A stretch of 64,000 nucleotides of DNA from VXPQ01 sp964608315 (GTDB lineage Bacteria > Bacteroidota > Rhodothermia > Rhodothermales > VXPQ01): the NCBI GenBank assembly GCA_964608315.1, contig CAZSNF010000009.1, forward strand, positions 62,001 through 126,000. Reading direction: 5' to 3'. A program made the translations under genes and the position numbers. The notes under the pieces were generated by a model that was given only the letters and a program-made list of their open reading frames with translations, made no database searches and was not told the origin of the DNA. Position 1 is the stretch's first letter. Every line of letters starts with the position of its first letter. Below, piece by piece: positions 43,048-51,743 of the stretch.

Positions 43048-46000
43048 TTGCTCCAGCGGCACGGCGACGAGCACGAAATCAAATATCTCCAGCAGCTTGA
43101 GGCCGAAGGCAAGGAGGTGATCCGCATCGAAACGGAAAGCGCGTCCTTTGAAGAATCGCTACAAGCCACTCGGGACGCCCTGAGGGCCGGGCCGGACATT
43201 ATCTTTCAAGGCGCGCTTGGCGATGGGATGTGGGGAGGATACGCGGATTTTCTGGAGCGCGTCCCGGCGCCGTCGGACCTGGGATCGTTTTCCTACGAGG
43301 TCGCGGACACGAAACTGAAGCGCAAGCCCGCTCCGGGCCACGTGCTTCAACTGGCGCTTTATTCGGACCTGCTCGCCGAGGCGCAGGGCCGCATGCCGGA
43401 AAGCGCTCATGTCCAGCTCGGCACAGGCGAACGGGTCAGCTTTCGACTGTCGGAATACTCCGAATATGCCCGCCTCGCCCGCAATCGCCTGAAGGATTTC
43501 GTCCAGAATCCCCCGCAAACCCGCCCCGTCCCGTGTTCGCTTTGCGATCTTTGTCGATGGCGGGAGCGCTGCGGCAGCGAATGGAAGGAGGCGGACAGCC
43601 TCTACCTGACCGCAGGCATTACGAAGAGCCAGGTTGGCAAACTCGAAGCGGCGGGCGTCGAGACCATGGCCGCGCTTGCCGGGCACAAGGGCCGGGTGAG
43701 AAATCTTGCGGGGCCTACGCTGGAAAAGTTGCAAATCCAGGCGCGGCTGCAACATGCCCGCAAGACGGGAGAGCCGACTTTTGAATTACATCCTCCGCAC
43801 CCCGAAAAGGGTTTCGCCCGGATGCCGCATCCCGATTCCGGCGATCTGTTCTACGATATCGAAGGAGACCCGTTCTATTCCGAGGCGGGTTCCGAGGGAC
43901 TCGAATATCTCCATGGGGTGTGGGACGGCGAGCAGTTCACCGCGCTGTGGGCGCACGATCTGGCGCAGGAAAAGAAAACGCTTGCTTCGTTGTTCGATCT
44001 GTTCGCAGAGCGCCTCCGGAGGTATCCGAACGCGCACGTCTACCACTACGCTGCCTACGAAATCACCGCATTGCGCAATCTCGCCATGCGCCACGGGATC
44101 GGGGAGGCGCGGCTGGACCAATGGCTGCGCGAGGAGCGGTTCGTGGACCTCTTCGCCGTCGTGCGCAACGGCGTCTTCGCTTCCGAACCTTCCTATTCCC
44201 TCAAGGACCTGGAAGCCTTCTACGATATGCCTCGCGAAGGGGAGGTGAAGACCGCCGGCGGCTCGATTGTCGCGTACGAGAAATGGCGGGAAACGGGCGA
44301 TCCCGGGATACTCGCCGAATTGGAGGACTACAACCGCATCGACTGCATCTCCACGGAGAAACTGCGGAACTGGCTGCTTGAGATACGGCCTGCGGGACCC
44401 TGGCCCGAACTCTACCGGGACGAAACGGTGCAATCGGCGGGAGAGCCGCCTGAGAACTGGGCGCTTTTGCGTTTGCTGAACGCCTCTGGTTTGCCGGAAG
44501 AGCGGCGGCGCATGCTCTATGATCTCGGCGTGTTTCATTGGCGGGAGCGCAAACCGCAAACATGGTCCGTATTCGATTCCGCCGCCAAGAACTTCGAGGA
44601 TTTATGCGACGATATGGAATGCCTCGCCGGGCTTGAAGCGATTGGCGAGCAGGGCTTTCAGCAAATTTCTTTCGTCCGCGAATACCGCTATCCGCCGCAA
44701 GAAACGAAATTGCGAGAGGGCGATCGGTCGCAGTTTGCGCAGGACGGTTATTTTATCCCCGTCGAGATAGTCCAACTGAATCGTCGGCGGCGCGCGATAC
44801 TCCTGAAGATGAACCCGTATCCAGGCAGCAAATTGCCTGATCGGCTGGACCTGCTTCCCAATTTCGCCTGGAATGCGGGGAAGATTGCAGAGGCTATACG
44901 GAGGGTCGTAGCGGATCAATGCGGGCCTCGGGCGAACTGTGCGGCCGAAGAACTCCTTTCGCGCAATCCGCCCCGTTTCCATGGTTCGTCGCCGCTTCCC
45001 CTGGGCGAAGACGCCGATACGCTGGACGGCCTGATTGCGGCTGTGCGCGCGCTGGATCGGTCGGTTCTGCCGGTGCAGGGGCCGCCCGGCACGGGCAAAA
45101 CGTATGCGGCGGCGCGGGCGATTCTTGCGCTCGTCCGGGACGGCAAGCGCGTTGCGGTGTCCTCGAACAGTCACGCGGCTATAAGCAACGTGCTGATGGG
45201 ATGCGTCGAGGCGCTGCGTACGGACAGCGTCGGTCTCGCCCCGGACGACATATATATTGCGCACAAGATTTCCCAGAGTACGCAGCTCCCGGACGAAGCG
45301 CGGAAAGCCATCGCCTGCGTGACCCGCAACAATCACCGGGCCATTCGTTCCGCCGATATCGTTGGGGGAACGGCGTGGCTGTTTTCGAGGGATGAACTTG
45401 GGAAGACGTTCGATTACCTCTTTGTCGACGAGGCCGGGCAGGTTTCGCTGGCCAATCTGGTCGCCATGTCCAACGCGGCCCGCAACCTTGTCCTGATCGG
45501 GGACCCTCGCCAACTCCCGCAAATCGTGCAGGGCGCGCACCCCCATCCGGCGAATCTGTCTTGTCTCGACTGGATGCTGGGCGAAGGCCAGAACGTTGAC
45601 CCTGCGCGCGGCGTTTTCCTGCCCGAAACCTGGAGAATGCACCCCGATCTCTGCGCGTATATCTCGTCTCAGTTCTACGAAGACCGGCTGGCGAGCCACC
45701 CTTCGACCGCTCGTCAGTCTGTCGAGGCTCCGCGCCTGCCCCGATCCGGCGCCTGGCGGGTTTCGGTTGCTCACGAAGGCCGCGCGCAAATTTGTCCCGA
45801 GGAGACAGAGGCGATCCGCGACGCCATCGAAAGGCTGCTTGACGGGGTATGGACAGATGGGGACGGAAACAGCCGTCCTGTTGGCGAGCGCGACGTTATC
45901 GTGGTCGCTCCGTATAATGCGCAGGTCAACGCACTCTCCGACGCCTTGCCCGGAATTCGCGTTGGCACCGTCGACAAGTTTCAGGGGCAGGAGGCGCCCA

Positions 46001-46218
46001 TTGCGCTGGTCTCCATGACCGCTTCGTCTTCCGAAGAAACCTCGCGCGGGCTGAATTTTCTCTTGTCCCGCGAGCGGCTCAATGTCGCCGTGAGCAGAGG
46101 CAAGGGCCTGAGCCTTGTTTTCGCCTCGCCGCGCCTGTTGAATACGAACTGCGCCACCGTGGAGCAAATGCGTTTGGTGAATGCGCTTTGCGCGTTGCCG
46201 GCCTGGGAAGGGGGATGA
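43048..46218 (+). CDS. TM0106-type RecB-like nuclease fused to a UPF1-like helicase
   Basis: A frame of 1056 residues that is the continuation of the fragment at 42901-42999; the natural protein would be about 1105 residues. It has a Cas4/RecB-like nuclease with a Cys cluster (PVPCSLCDLCRWRERCG, about 163-179). An RNase H-type exonuclease domain follows (LFYDIEGDPFYSEAGSEGLE, about 268-287). The C-terminal superfamily 1 helicase has Walker A QGPPGTGKTYAAARA, Walker B DYLFVDEAGQV, VLIGDPRQLPQ and VGTVDKFQGQEA. It probably processes DNA or RNA ends. If translation starts at the TTG at 43048, about 50 residues of the nuclease N-terminus are lost, which may inactivate that domain while leaving the helicase intact. 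Confidence 0.82.
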   Translation: MLQRHGDEHEIKYLQQLEAEGKEVIRIETESASFEESLQATRDALRAGPDIIFQGALGDGMWGGYADFLERVPAPSDLGSFSYEVADTKLKRKPAPGHVLQLALYSDLLAEAQGRMPESAHVQLGTGERVSFRLSEYSEYARLARNRLKDFVQNPPQTRPVPCSLCDLCRWRERCGSEWKEADSLYLTAGITKSQVGKLEAAGVETMAALAGHKGRVRNLAGPTLEKLQIQARLQHARKTGEPTFELHPPHPEKGFARMPHPDSGDLFYDIEGDPFYSEAGSEGLEYLHGVWDGEQFTALWAHDLAQEKKTLASLFDLFAERLRRYPNAHVYHYAAYEITALRNLAMRHGIGEARLDQWLREERFVDLFAVVRNGVFASEPSYSLKDLEAFYDMPREGEVKTAGGSIVAYEKWRETGDPGILAELEDYNRIDCISTEKLRNWLLEIRPAGPWPELYRDETVQSAGEPPENWALLRLLNASGLPEERRRMLYDLGVFHWRERKPQTWSVFDSAAKNFEDLCDDMECLAGLEAIGEQGFQQISFVREYRYPPQETKLREGDRSQFAQDGYFIPVEIVQLNRRRRAILLKMNPYPGSKLPDRLDLLPNFAWNAGKIAEAIRRVVADQCGPRANCAAEELLSRNPPRFHGSSPLPLGEDADTLDGLIAAVRALDRSVLPVQGPPGTGKTYAAARAILALVRDGKRVAVSSNSHAAISNVLMGCVEALRTDSVGLAPDDIYIAHKISQSTQLPDEARKAIACVTRNNHRAIRSADIVGGTAWLFSRDELGKTFDYLFVDEAGQVSLANLVAMSNAARNLVLIGDPRQLPQIVQGAHPHPANLSCLDWMLGEGQNVDPARGVFLPETWRMHPDLCAYISSQFYEDRLASHPSTARQSVEAPRLPRSGAWRVSVAHEGRAQICPEETEAIRDAIERLLDGVWTDGDGNSRPVGERDVIVVAPYNAQVNALSDALPGIRVGTVDKFQGQEAPIALVSMTASSSEETSRGLNFLLSRERLNVAVSRGKGLSLVFASPRLLNTNCATVEQMRLVNALCALPAWEGG

Positions 46219-46250
46219 AACGGCGAGGAGGCGGGATTGCGATGATTTTC

Positions 46251-46420
46251 GCCCCGCCCATCCCGCTCATCCCGCCCGGCCCGCCCGCCCCGCCCATCCC
46301 GTCCCACTCGCCCGTCCCGCCCATCCCGTCCCACTCGTCCTGCCCGCCCCGCCCGTCCCGCCCGCCCCGCCCATCTCGCCCATCTCGCCCATCCCACTCG
46401 CCCCACTCGTCCCGCCCGTC
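46251..46420. repeat. C-rich minisatellite with G-quadruplex potential
   Basis: Degenerate repeats of CCCGCCCATCCC, CCCGTCCCACTCG and similar units fill about 170 bases. The minus strand has many GGG runs 1-4 bases apart, which favours G-quadruplex formation. The open frames through it are Pro- or Gly-rich and not believable genes. Confidence 0.75.
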
Positions 46421-46456
46421 GAGCATCCTTAATGCGCCCTGTAGTCAGACGGTTGA

Positions 46457-46536
46457 CTTTCAATTAGTCGCTGTTTCGCTTTCAATTAGTCGGGATTTGA
46501 CTTTCAATCGGTCGGCCCTTAACTTTCAATTGGTCG
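46457..46536 (+). repeat. Four tandem copies of CTTTCAATTAGTCG at exact 22-base period
   Basis: Copies start at 46457, 46479, 46501 and 46523 (the third has CGG and the fourth TGG in place of TAG). The interval is exactly 22 bases, about two helical turns, so bound proteins would sit on one face of the DNA. They lie 83-162 bases before the DUF4143 gene. Confidence 0.75.
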
Positions 46537-46550
46537 GGAAATATTTTTCA

Positions 46551-46590
46551 AAGGATACTCTGATCAAAGTGGATTTAATCGGAGTATCCT
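46551..46590. repeat. Hairpin made of two inverted MITE-type ends
   Basis: GGATACTCTGATCAAA, a 5-base centre GTGGA, and TTTAATCGGAGTATCC pair at 14 of 16 positions. The arm sequence is the same as the terminal repeat of the element at 10537-10745. It sits 29 bases before the DUF4143 start and could be a transposition scar or a regulatory hairpin. Confidence 0.65.
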
Positions 46591-46618
46591 CAAATAGTCG
46601 CTCATCCGAAACAGCCGC

Positions 46619-47845
46619 ATGTATCCTCGCTTCGTCAAACAGCGGATCAGAGAGGCCCTGGCCGACACCAGAGTGGTGCTGCTCTGCGGCCCCCGACAAT
46701 CGGGAAAGACCACGCTGGCGCGGCAGATCGCGGGCGAGACCATCCCCTTCGTTACGCTTGACGACGCCACGACCCTCGACGCCGCCATGGCCGACCCCGT
46801 CGGTTTCGTGCGCGAGCTGGACAGAGCGATCATCGACGAGATACAACGCGCGCCGAACGTTATTCTGGCGATCAAGGTCGCCGTGGACGCCGACCCGCGC
46901 CCCGGACGGTTCCTGCTTACCGGGTCTGCCGACTTGATGATGCTTCCGCGCGTTGCGGATTCGCTCGCCGGTCGCATGGCAATTACCCGTCTGTTGCCAT
47001 TGGCCCAGGCGGAGTTACGCGGCGCGCGATCGCTCTTCTTCGAGCAGGCGTTTGCGGGCGAGACCCCGACATGCGGAACCGCGGTGGTTGGCGACGACCT
47101 TGTAGAGATCGTGCTTGCGGGCGGCTATCCCGAGGCGCTGACCCGTTCCGGATGGCGACGACGGCAGGATTGGCACCTGGACTACATCGAGGCGATCATT
47201 CAACGCGACGTCCGCGACATTGCCCGGATAGAACAACTGAGTGCGATGCCGCGGTTACTGCGCATTCTCGCCGAGCATTCCGGGCAACTCGTCAACTATT
47301 CCGAATTCGGCGCGCCGCTCGCTATGAACCACGTTACCACGCGCAAATATATGGGAATCCTCGAGAATCTGTTTCTCGTACATACTCTGCCGCCCTGGTA
47401 CGCGAGTGCGCTCAAGCGCATCACGAAGTCCCCCAAGTTGCATTTCCTCGACGCCGGATTGCTGGCGGCGATTAGAGGCGTTACGCCGGATCGCCTGCGC
47501 CGCGACCGGACGCCATTTGGAGCGATACTGGAAACCTTCGTGTTCGGCGAACTGCTCAAGCTCGCGAGTTGGTCCGATGACCGATATACATTCTCACACT
47601 TCCGCAACAAGGAGGGCAATGAGGTCGATATCGTGATCGAAGACGTGCGCGGGCGGGTTGTCGGCATTGAGGCGAAGGCGTCGGCAACGGTCTCCAGAAG
47701 AGATTTTTCCGGCATGCGCCGCCTTGCGAATGCTTGCGGCGGCCGATTCGCGCTCGGCCTGGTTTTGTACGACCACGATCAGGCCGTCCCGTTCGGCGAG
47801 CGAATGGTTGCCGCACCAATTTCAACGCTGTGGTCGTCGATTTGA
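46619..47845 (+). CDS. ATPase of the AAA_14/DUF4143 family
   Basis: A 408-residue protein with an N-terminal P-loop ATPase (Walker A LCGPRQSGKTTLARQ, about 22-36; Walker B-like RAIIDEIQRAPN, about 68-79; sensor FLLTGSADLMML). A C-terminal DUF4143 domain follows (LLRILAEHSGQLVNYSEFGA, then KLHFLDAGLLAAIRG), ending with a restriction-fold-like segment (FRNKEGNEVDIVIEDVRGRV, then GIEAKA) that has the acidic-x-Glu-x-Lys pattern. The family is widespread and of unclear role, sometimes in toxin-antitoxin or mobile regions. It is preceded by the unusual 22-base-period repeats and a hairpin that may control it. Confidence 0.85.
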   Translation: MYPRFVKQRIREALADTRVVLLCGPRQSGKTTLARQIAGETIPFVTLDDATTLDAAMADPVGFVRELDRAIIDEIQRAPNVILAIKVAVDADPRPGRFLLTGSADLMMLPRVADSLAGRMAITRLLPLAQAELRGARSLFFEQAFAGETPTCGTAVVGDDLVEIVLAGGYPEALTRSGWRRRQDWHLDYIEAIIQRDVRDIARIEQLSAMPRLLRILAEHSGQLVNYSEFGAPLAMNHVTTRKYMGILENLFLVHTLPPWYASALKRITKSPKLHFLDAGLLAAIRGVTPDRLRRDRTPFGAILETFVFGELLKLASWSDDRYTFSHFRNKEGNEVDIVIEDVRGRVVGIEAKASATVSRRDFSGMRRLANACGGRFALGLVLYDHDQAVPFGERMVAAPISTLWSSI

Positions 47846-47977
47846 GGGAGCGCGAACTGTTGCGCGCAAGGTAGATCACTTTAATCTCGATGTGATCATC
47901 TCGGTCGGCTACCGGGTCAATTCAAAGCGGGGCGTACAATTTCGGCAATGGGCGACCCGCCTGTACAAATTTTACAT

Positions 47978-48781
47978 TCACCCGACATCCGGTAAATCTT
48001 TGGAGACGCCGACCGGCGCCCCGGCAGCTTGTAACGGCGCCTCCAATACCCGGTCGTACACCATATCCGGGTATTCCTGCCACTGGCATCCGTCCAGGGT
48101 GTTGCCGCCTGCTTTTGGAGTGCGTCCTCCCCACTGCTTGAAGAAGAAAGCGACCTGCTGCGCCAGACACTGATCGCGCAAGGAACGCGCCCAGTCCGCC
48201 TCCATGGGGCGCGCGCCCGGCCCGCTTTCGCCCCCGACGATAACCCAGTGAATCCCCTCCAGATCGACTTTGCCTATCGGACCCAGCAACGGCTCGAAGG
48301 ACACGAAGCGCATGGAGGCATTCGTCTGCTTCAGGTGTCGCAGCCGGGTCATCGCAGCGGAGTCTTCAATGGATACGCCCAGCCAGATATGAGGCGGTAC
48401 CGGTTTGTCCCCATAATGCTTCCCGACGAAATCGCGCATCAGCGAACTGCGCTTGGTGAGAATCTGGTAGATGTGCCAGTCGGCCCGTTCCATCGTATCG
48501 AATACCCGCCGGATGTACTCGTCAGGTATCTCCTTATGAAACAGATCGCTCATCGAGTTCACGAAGATGAGCTGCGGACGCCGCCAGTGCAGAGGCTGCT
48601 CTATGCGCTCAGGCCGCAAGGTCAGATCGAAACCGGGTTCGAAAGGATGGTCCTTGACCCCTCGAAAACGCTCCGAAAACCGTTCGGCGTAGCAATGATC
48701 GCATCCGGCGCTGACCTTCGTGCAGCCCGTAACCGGGTTCCAGGTGCTGTTCGTCCACTCGATGGCGCTTTTCAGAGACAT
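47978..48781 (-). CDS. DUF5131 (phage Gp37/Gp68) family protein
   Basis: A 267-residue protein of the phage Gp37/Gp68 family. The N-terminal motif IEWTNSTWNPVTGCTKVSAG followed by CDHCYAE gives Cys20, Cys27 and Cys30, reminiscent of radical-SAM iron-sulfur ligands but with different spacing. Other conserved pieces are FVNSMSDLFHKEIPDEYI, WLGVSIEDSAAMTRLRHLKQ, SFEPLLGPI and the C-terminal FFFKQWGG. Members occur in phages and defence regions, often beside a 'three-Cys-motif partner' gene; none is seen here. A perfect 10-bp inverted repeat lies about 60-90 bases upstream and may be its operator. Biochemical function is not known. Confidence 0.88.
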   Translation of the reverse strand: MSLKSAIEWTNSTWNPVTGCTKVSAGCDHCYAERFSERFRGVKDHPFEPGFDLTLRPERIEQPLHWRRPQLIFVNSMSDLFHKEIPDEYIRRVFDTMERADWHIYQILTKRSSLMRDFVGKHYGDKPVPPHIWLGVSIEDSAAMTRLRHLKQTNASMRFVSFEPLLGPIGKVDLEGIHWVIVGGESGPGARPMEADWARSLRDQCLAQQVAFFFKQWGGRTPKAGGNTLDGCQWQEYPDMVYDRVLEAPLQAAGAPVGVSKDLPDVG

Positions 48782-48841
48782 AAGGTTCTCTTCAGAATCA
48801 GTGGAGAGGCGAGCGATTGTATCCGATACCGACGGACATCA

Positions 48842-48868
48842 CAATATATGTACAATACACATATATTG
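48842..48868 (-). promoter_or_regulatory. Perfect inverted repeat upstream of the DUF5131 gene
   Basis: CAATATATGT (48842-48851) and ACATATATTG (48859-48868) are exact inverted repeats with a 7-base centre. The site is 61-87 bases upstream of the DUF5131 start, a normal place for an operator, and shares TATATGTAC with the site at 25084-25100. Confidence 0.5.
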
Positions 48869-49070
48869 CAAGGCTCCGAACAAATAATTTATCACAGGCC
48901 ATAGGACACGCAAGGCGGAGCATGCGTTCCGGGATATGGCCTGCGCATATCTCTGGGCGGCAAAGACTTTTTGAGCCGTTTTACGACAGCGCAGAGGCCA
49001 TCTCGCCTCAGCGGCGCGGCGCCCGCCCAAACCCCAAACCTTAAAATCTTAAGTCCCGAAAATCGCCGCC

Positions 49071-51254
49071 TTATATTTTTAAGTCAGGCGGTTTTTCAGG
49101 ATCGAATCGCTCGAAATACGATCCGAACGCATTCGTATCTACTCCCCTGAGCAGGCTGCGCCGCACCCTGTCCGCATACCGCCCGGCGGATTCATTCCAG
49201 CCATGGTCGTGCTTTGCGGCCCACGCCGCAACAAGGGCGATCGCCAGCCGGACCGGATCAATCCCCCATTCCGCAGCGGTTTCCCGGACGTCCTTGCGAT
49301 CCGCAAGCGCCTGGATAGAGGCGGTCAGGGCGGGTTTCAGGCCACTCAGGTTGCAGGCGGCCAAGGCGCTTCCTTCTTTCTTCCAGTCGATCCAGCAGGC
49401 GACGAGACGCAGGTTTTCGGCCTGGCGATCGCGCTGCGCTTCCTTTTCCGCCCCGGACATGTCCGAAGACGGAGGCGCCAGATCGTAAATCGCTTCGGTC
49501 GGGGGCGGCGGAGGGGGCGGAATCTGCATGCAGGGTACGGGTTTTTCGTACGCATACGAAGATTTCAGAGAAGCCGGAGCAGCAAGGCTGTACGCCACGC
49601 CCATGGCCGTCCTTGGCGTGGGCAAGCCTACCCTGCGCGTTACGGGCAATCCTTCCTGCCGAGGGCCCTCTTCGTCCACCAGCACAAGGCTGGTGAGATG
49701 CGTAACGAGACCCTCTCCGACAGCCATTTTGCAGGCTGCGGATTCGGACAGGGAAGGCAACGCCATGTTCGCCGCGTACGCCGCAATCCCTTCGGCCAGC
49801 GCATCGCGCTCCACAGTCGCCTTGGCCGGTTCGCCGCTCCACCCTGCGCTCACGCAGATATTGCCCCGGATCGCAGACAGCGATTCGGGTAGACGCCCTC
49901 CAGCGAGCGCCTCCTGCGATATCCGTCCCGCCCGCTCCGTCCGTTCTGTCCGCCTGCTCCGCAAGCCTTGCAGGGCCGCATGCAGGGCGTTATCGACATC
50001 CGCCCCGAAACTGAAATGAACGTCGCCCCCAGTGAGCGCCGCAAGATGGCCTACGTTGGCGTCCAGACTGTCCTCGCCCACCAGCACGACGAATATTCTG
50101 CGCCCTTCCTGCGCACTGAAATGGGCAAAGCGGTGCACGTCGAGGGCGTAACTCATCCCGTCCGTGAGGAGCAGTGCGTCGCACGGGTCGGTTGCTTCGA
50201 AGACGCAGTCCAGGGCGCGTCCGATCTCCGTGCCTCCGCGAGGCGGCGAGAGGTTTTCGACCGCTTTTGCGAATCCTCCGGGGGAATCCGCAAGGCCCTC
50301 GCCCACCGGATTGCACGCATTGTCGAACTCCCAGAGGCTGATGCGGTCTTCTTCCCGAAGTTCTCCGGTCAGGGCGCGCAGTCCCTGGCGGACCGCCTCG
50401 TGCTTGGAAATCCGCTGCTCCGCATCGCCCTCGCACCGCGACCCCATGGAGCCTGAATGGTCCACCAGCGCCGCCGCGCGCACGGATTCCTCTCCCGATT
50501 CCGCCGCTTCGATGCGCAGGGATACGTCTCGACCGTCCCAGGCCTTGCCTGTCAACACGCCGGGTTTCCATCCTTCCGCCTCTATATCTACAGGCGCGTT
50601 CGCAGGCGCTTCGCCCGCAAGAACGCCATCCTTCGAAGCGCGAAGCGCCCCGCTCGCAAGGCGAATCGCGTCCGCGTCGTGGCGGATGCGCAGCGAGGCG
50701 GTTTTCAGTCCGTCCCCATGGGTCAATGCGTCCGTTTCCGACAGGGAAGATACGCCGTAGACGTCGCCCACCGTCATGGGAATGCGAAGCCGTCCGAGGG
50801 AAGTCCCCGCGCTGCGCAGGGTATCCGCCCAGCGGGTCGTCACCTCAATCACGCCGCCCGGCGCCAGATTGCCGACCGAAAGCGCATGCACCCCGCGCAG
50901 CAGTTCTTCGTGGAGCGCGGCGGTTTTGCCTTCGCTCACCGCTTCCTCGCAGGTTTCCCGCGCCTCTTTCCGCGCCTGGGCGATTCCCTTGAGGACGCGC
51001 CCGTCGATATTCGCCGTCAGGCCAAAGAATGCGGCCTGGACGGGGACCGGCAGGCTGAGGAGGGCTTCGATAGCCGTCGCTTCGTCGTTGCGAAACGTTC
51101 TTTTCGTTTCCACGACGGCCAGCCCGCCGCTGATCGTTACGCCGATATCCATGGCGACGAGCATGGCGGGGCGCGCTCCGGCGTCCTCGCGGGTCCGGTT
51201 GACGAGGGCTGCAATGGGGTCGATCATTTGGGTTTTTGGGCTTGCAGTAGTCAT
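49071..51254 (-). CDS. VIT and von Willebrand factor A domain protein
   Basis: A 727-residue protein. Residues about 30-165 match a VIT (vault/inter-alpha-trypsin) domain (MLVAMDIGVTISGGLAVVET, LLSLPVPVQAAFFGLTANID). A vWA domain follows with a metal-ion adhesion site Asp265-x-Ser267-x-Ser269 (DHSGSMG) and later TEIGRALD and LLTDGM. There is no signal peptide, so it is probably cytosolic, unlike many VIT proteins. A proline run (IPPPPPPPTEA) near residue 575 links to a helical C-terminal region. It follows the MerR-type regulator gene by 27 bases on the same strand. Role unknown; vWA proteins usually assemble partners around a metal site. Confidence 0.82.
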   Translation of the reverse strand: MTTASPKTQMIDPIAALVNRTREDAGARPAMLVAMDIGVTISGGLAVVETKRTFRNDEATAIEALLSLPVPVQAAFFGLTANIDGRVLKGIAQARKEARETCEEAVSEGKTAALHEELLRGVHALSVGNLAPGGVIEVTTRWADTLRSAGTSLGRLRIPMTVGDVYGVSSLSETDALTHGDGLKTASLRIRHDADAIRLASGALRASKDGVLAGEAPANAPVDIEAEGWKPGVLTGKAWDGRDVSLRIEAAESGEESVRAAALVDHSGSMGSRCEGDAEQRISKHEAVRQGLRALTGELREEDRISLWEFDNACNPVGEGLADSPGGFAKAVENLSPPRGGTEIGRALDCVFEATDPCDALLLTDGMSYALDVHRFAHFSAQEGRRIFVVLVGEDSLDANVGHLAALTGGDVHFSFGADVDNALHAALQGLRSRRTERTERAGRISQEALAGGRLPESLSAIRGNICVSAGWSGEPAKATVERDALAEGIAAYAANMALPSLSESAACKMAVGEGLVTHLTSLVLVDEEGPRQEGLPVTRRVGLPTPRTAMGVAYSLAAPASLKSSYAYEKPVPCMQIPPPPPPPTEAIYDLAPPSSDMSGAEKEAQRDRQAENLRLVACWIDWKKEGSALAACNLSGLKPALTASIQALADRKDVRETAAEWGIDPVRLAIALVAAWAAKHDHGWNESAGRYADRVRRSLLRGVDTNAFGSYFERFDPEKPPDLKI

Positions 51255-51281
51255 TTTCTTGTCTCTTTTTTGGTCGTAAGT

Positions 51282-51623
51282 CTAATTTTCCTTGAGAATC
51301 TCCCGCAAAAGATCGCTGATCCGCTCCGCGAGCGGCTCGACGGGCTTGCCGGAAGCATGCAAATCCGGGGCTACGACGAGCGTAACGCCGTCCGCTACGG
51401 GGAACGGCACCCCTTCCCGGGCCTGAAGAAGTACGCGAATGGCCGCCGGCGGGAAGCCGAGTTCTTTCAGGCGCGCGTACCGCCGGATGGCGGTCAGATG
51501 CTCCTCTCCGTAGGTTGCATAGGTCCGTCCGCCCGCGGGGGGAGGCATGAAGCCCTCGGCGATCAGGTACCTGATCTGCCTGGGGGCCAGGCCCGTCCGC
51601 TCGGACAGTTGCTTCATGTTCAT
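51282..51623 (-). CDS. MerR-family transcriptional regulator
   Basis: A 113-residue regulator. The N-terminal winged HTH is clear (MNMKQLSERTGLAPRQIRYL, then IAEGFMPPPAGGRTYATYGE, HLTAIRRYARLKELGFPPAA). The short C-terminal part (DGVTLVVAPDLHASGKPVEP) has no Cys or metal motif, so the signal is probably not a thiol-bound metal. I use the ATG at 51623; ATG at 51644 would add 7 residues but leave almost no leader. It leads an operon with the VIT/vWA gene. A 17-bp inverted repeat lies 28-44 bases upstream. Confidence 0.8.
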   Translation of the reverse strand: MNMKQLSERTGLAPRQIRYLIAEGFMPPPAGGRTYATYGEEHLTAIRRYARLKELGFPPAAIRVLLQAREGVPFPVADGVTLVVAPDLHASGKPVEPLAERISDLLREILKEN

Positions 51624-51650
51624 GGCTGTGCGGGGTATTCTCATTTCTAA

Positions 51651-51667
51651 TGACAAAATATATGTCA
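51651..51667 (-). promoter_or_regulatory. Candidate MerR operator
   Basis: TGACA (51651-51655), 7-base AT centre, TGTCA (51663-51667) is a perfect inverted repeat just upstream of the MerR gene, the usual place for self-regulation in this family. Confidence 0.5.
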
Positions 51668-51743
51668 AAAGGAAATCAAAGTCAACCCCTGCGTGAAAAA
51701 AAGTTGGTTTTAGGAGGCGGGTGTCCCTGGGCTGGGTTGGTTT

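Noticed and set aside
44602..46167. A 521-codon minus-strand frame within the nuclease-helicase gene
   Set aside because: Shadow of the GC-rich coding frame; the plus strand carries all helicase motifs.
46188..46432. Proline-rich frames through the C-rich repeat
   Set aside because: They only translate the minisatellite; no start signal or non-repeat sequence supports a protein.
46457..46536. CRISPR-like array
   Set aside because: Repeats are 14 bases with 8-base linkers and no cas genes are present; the unit is far too short for CRISPR.
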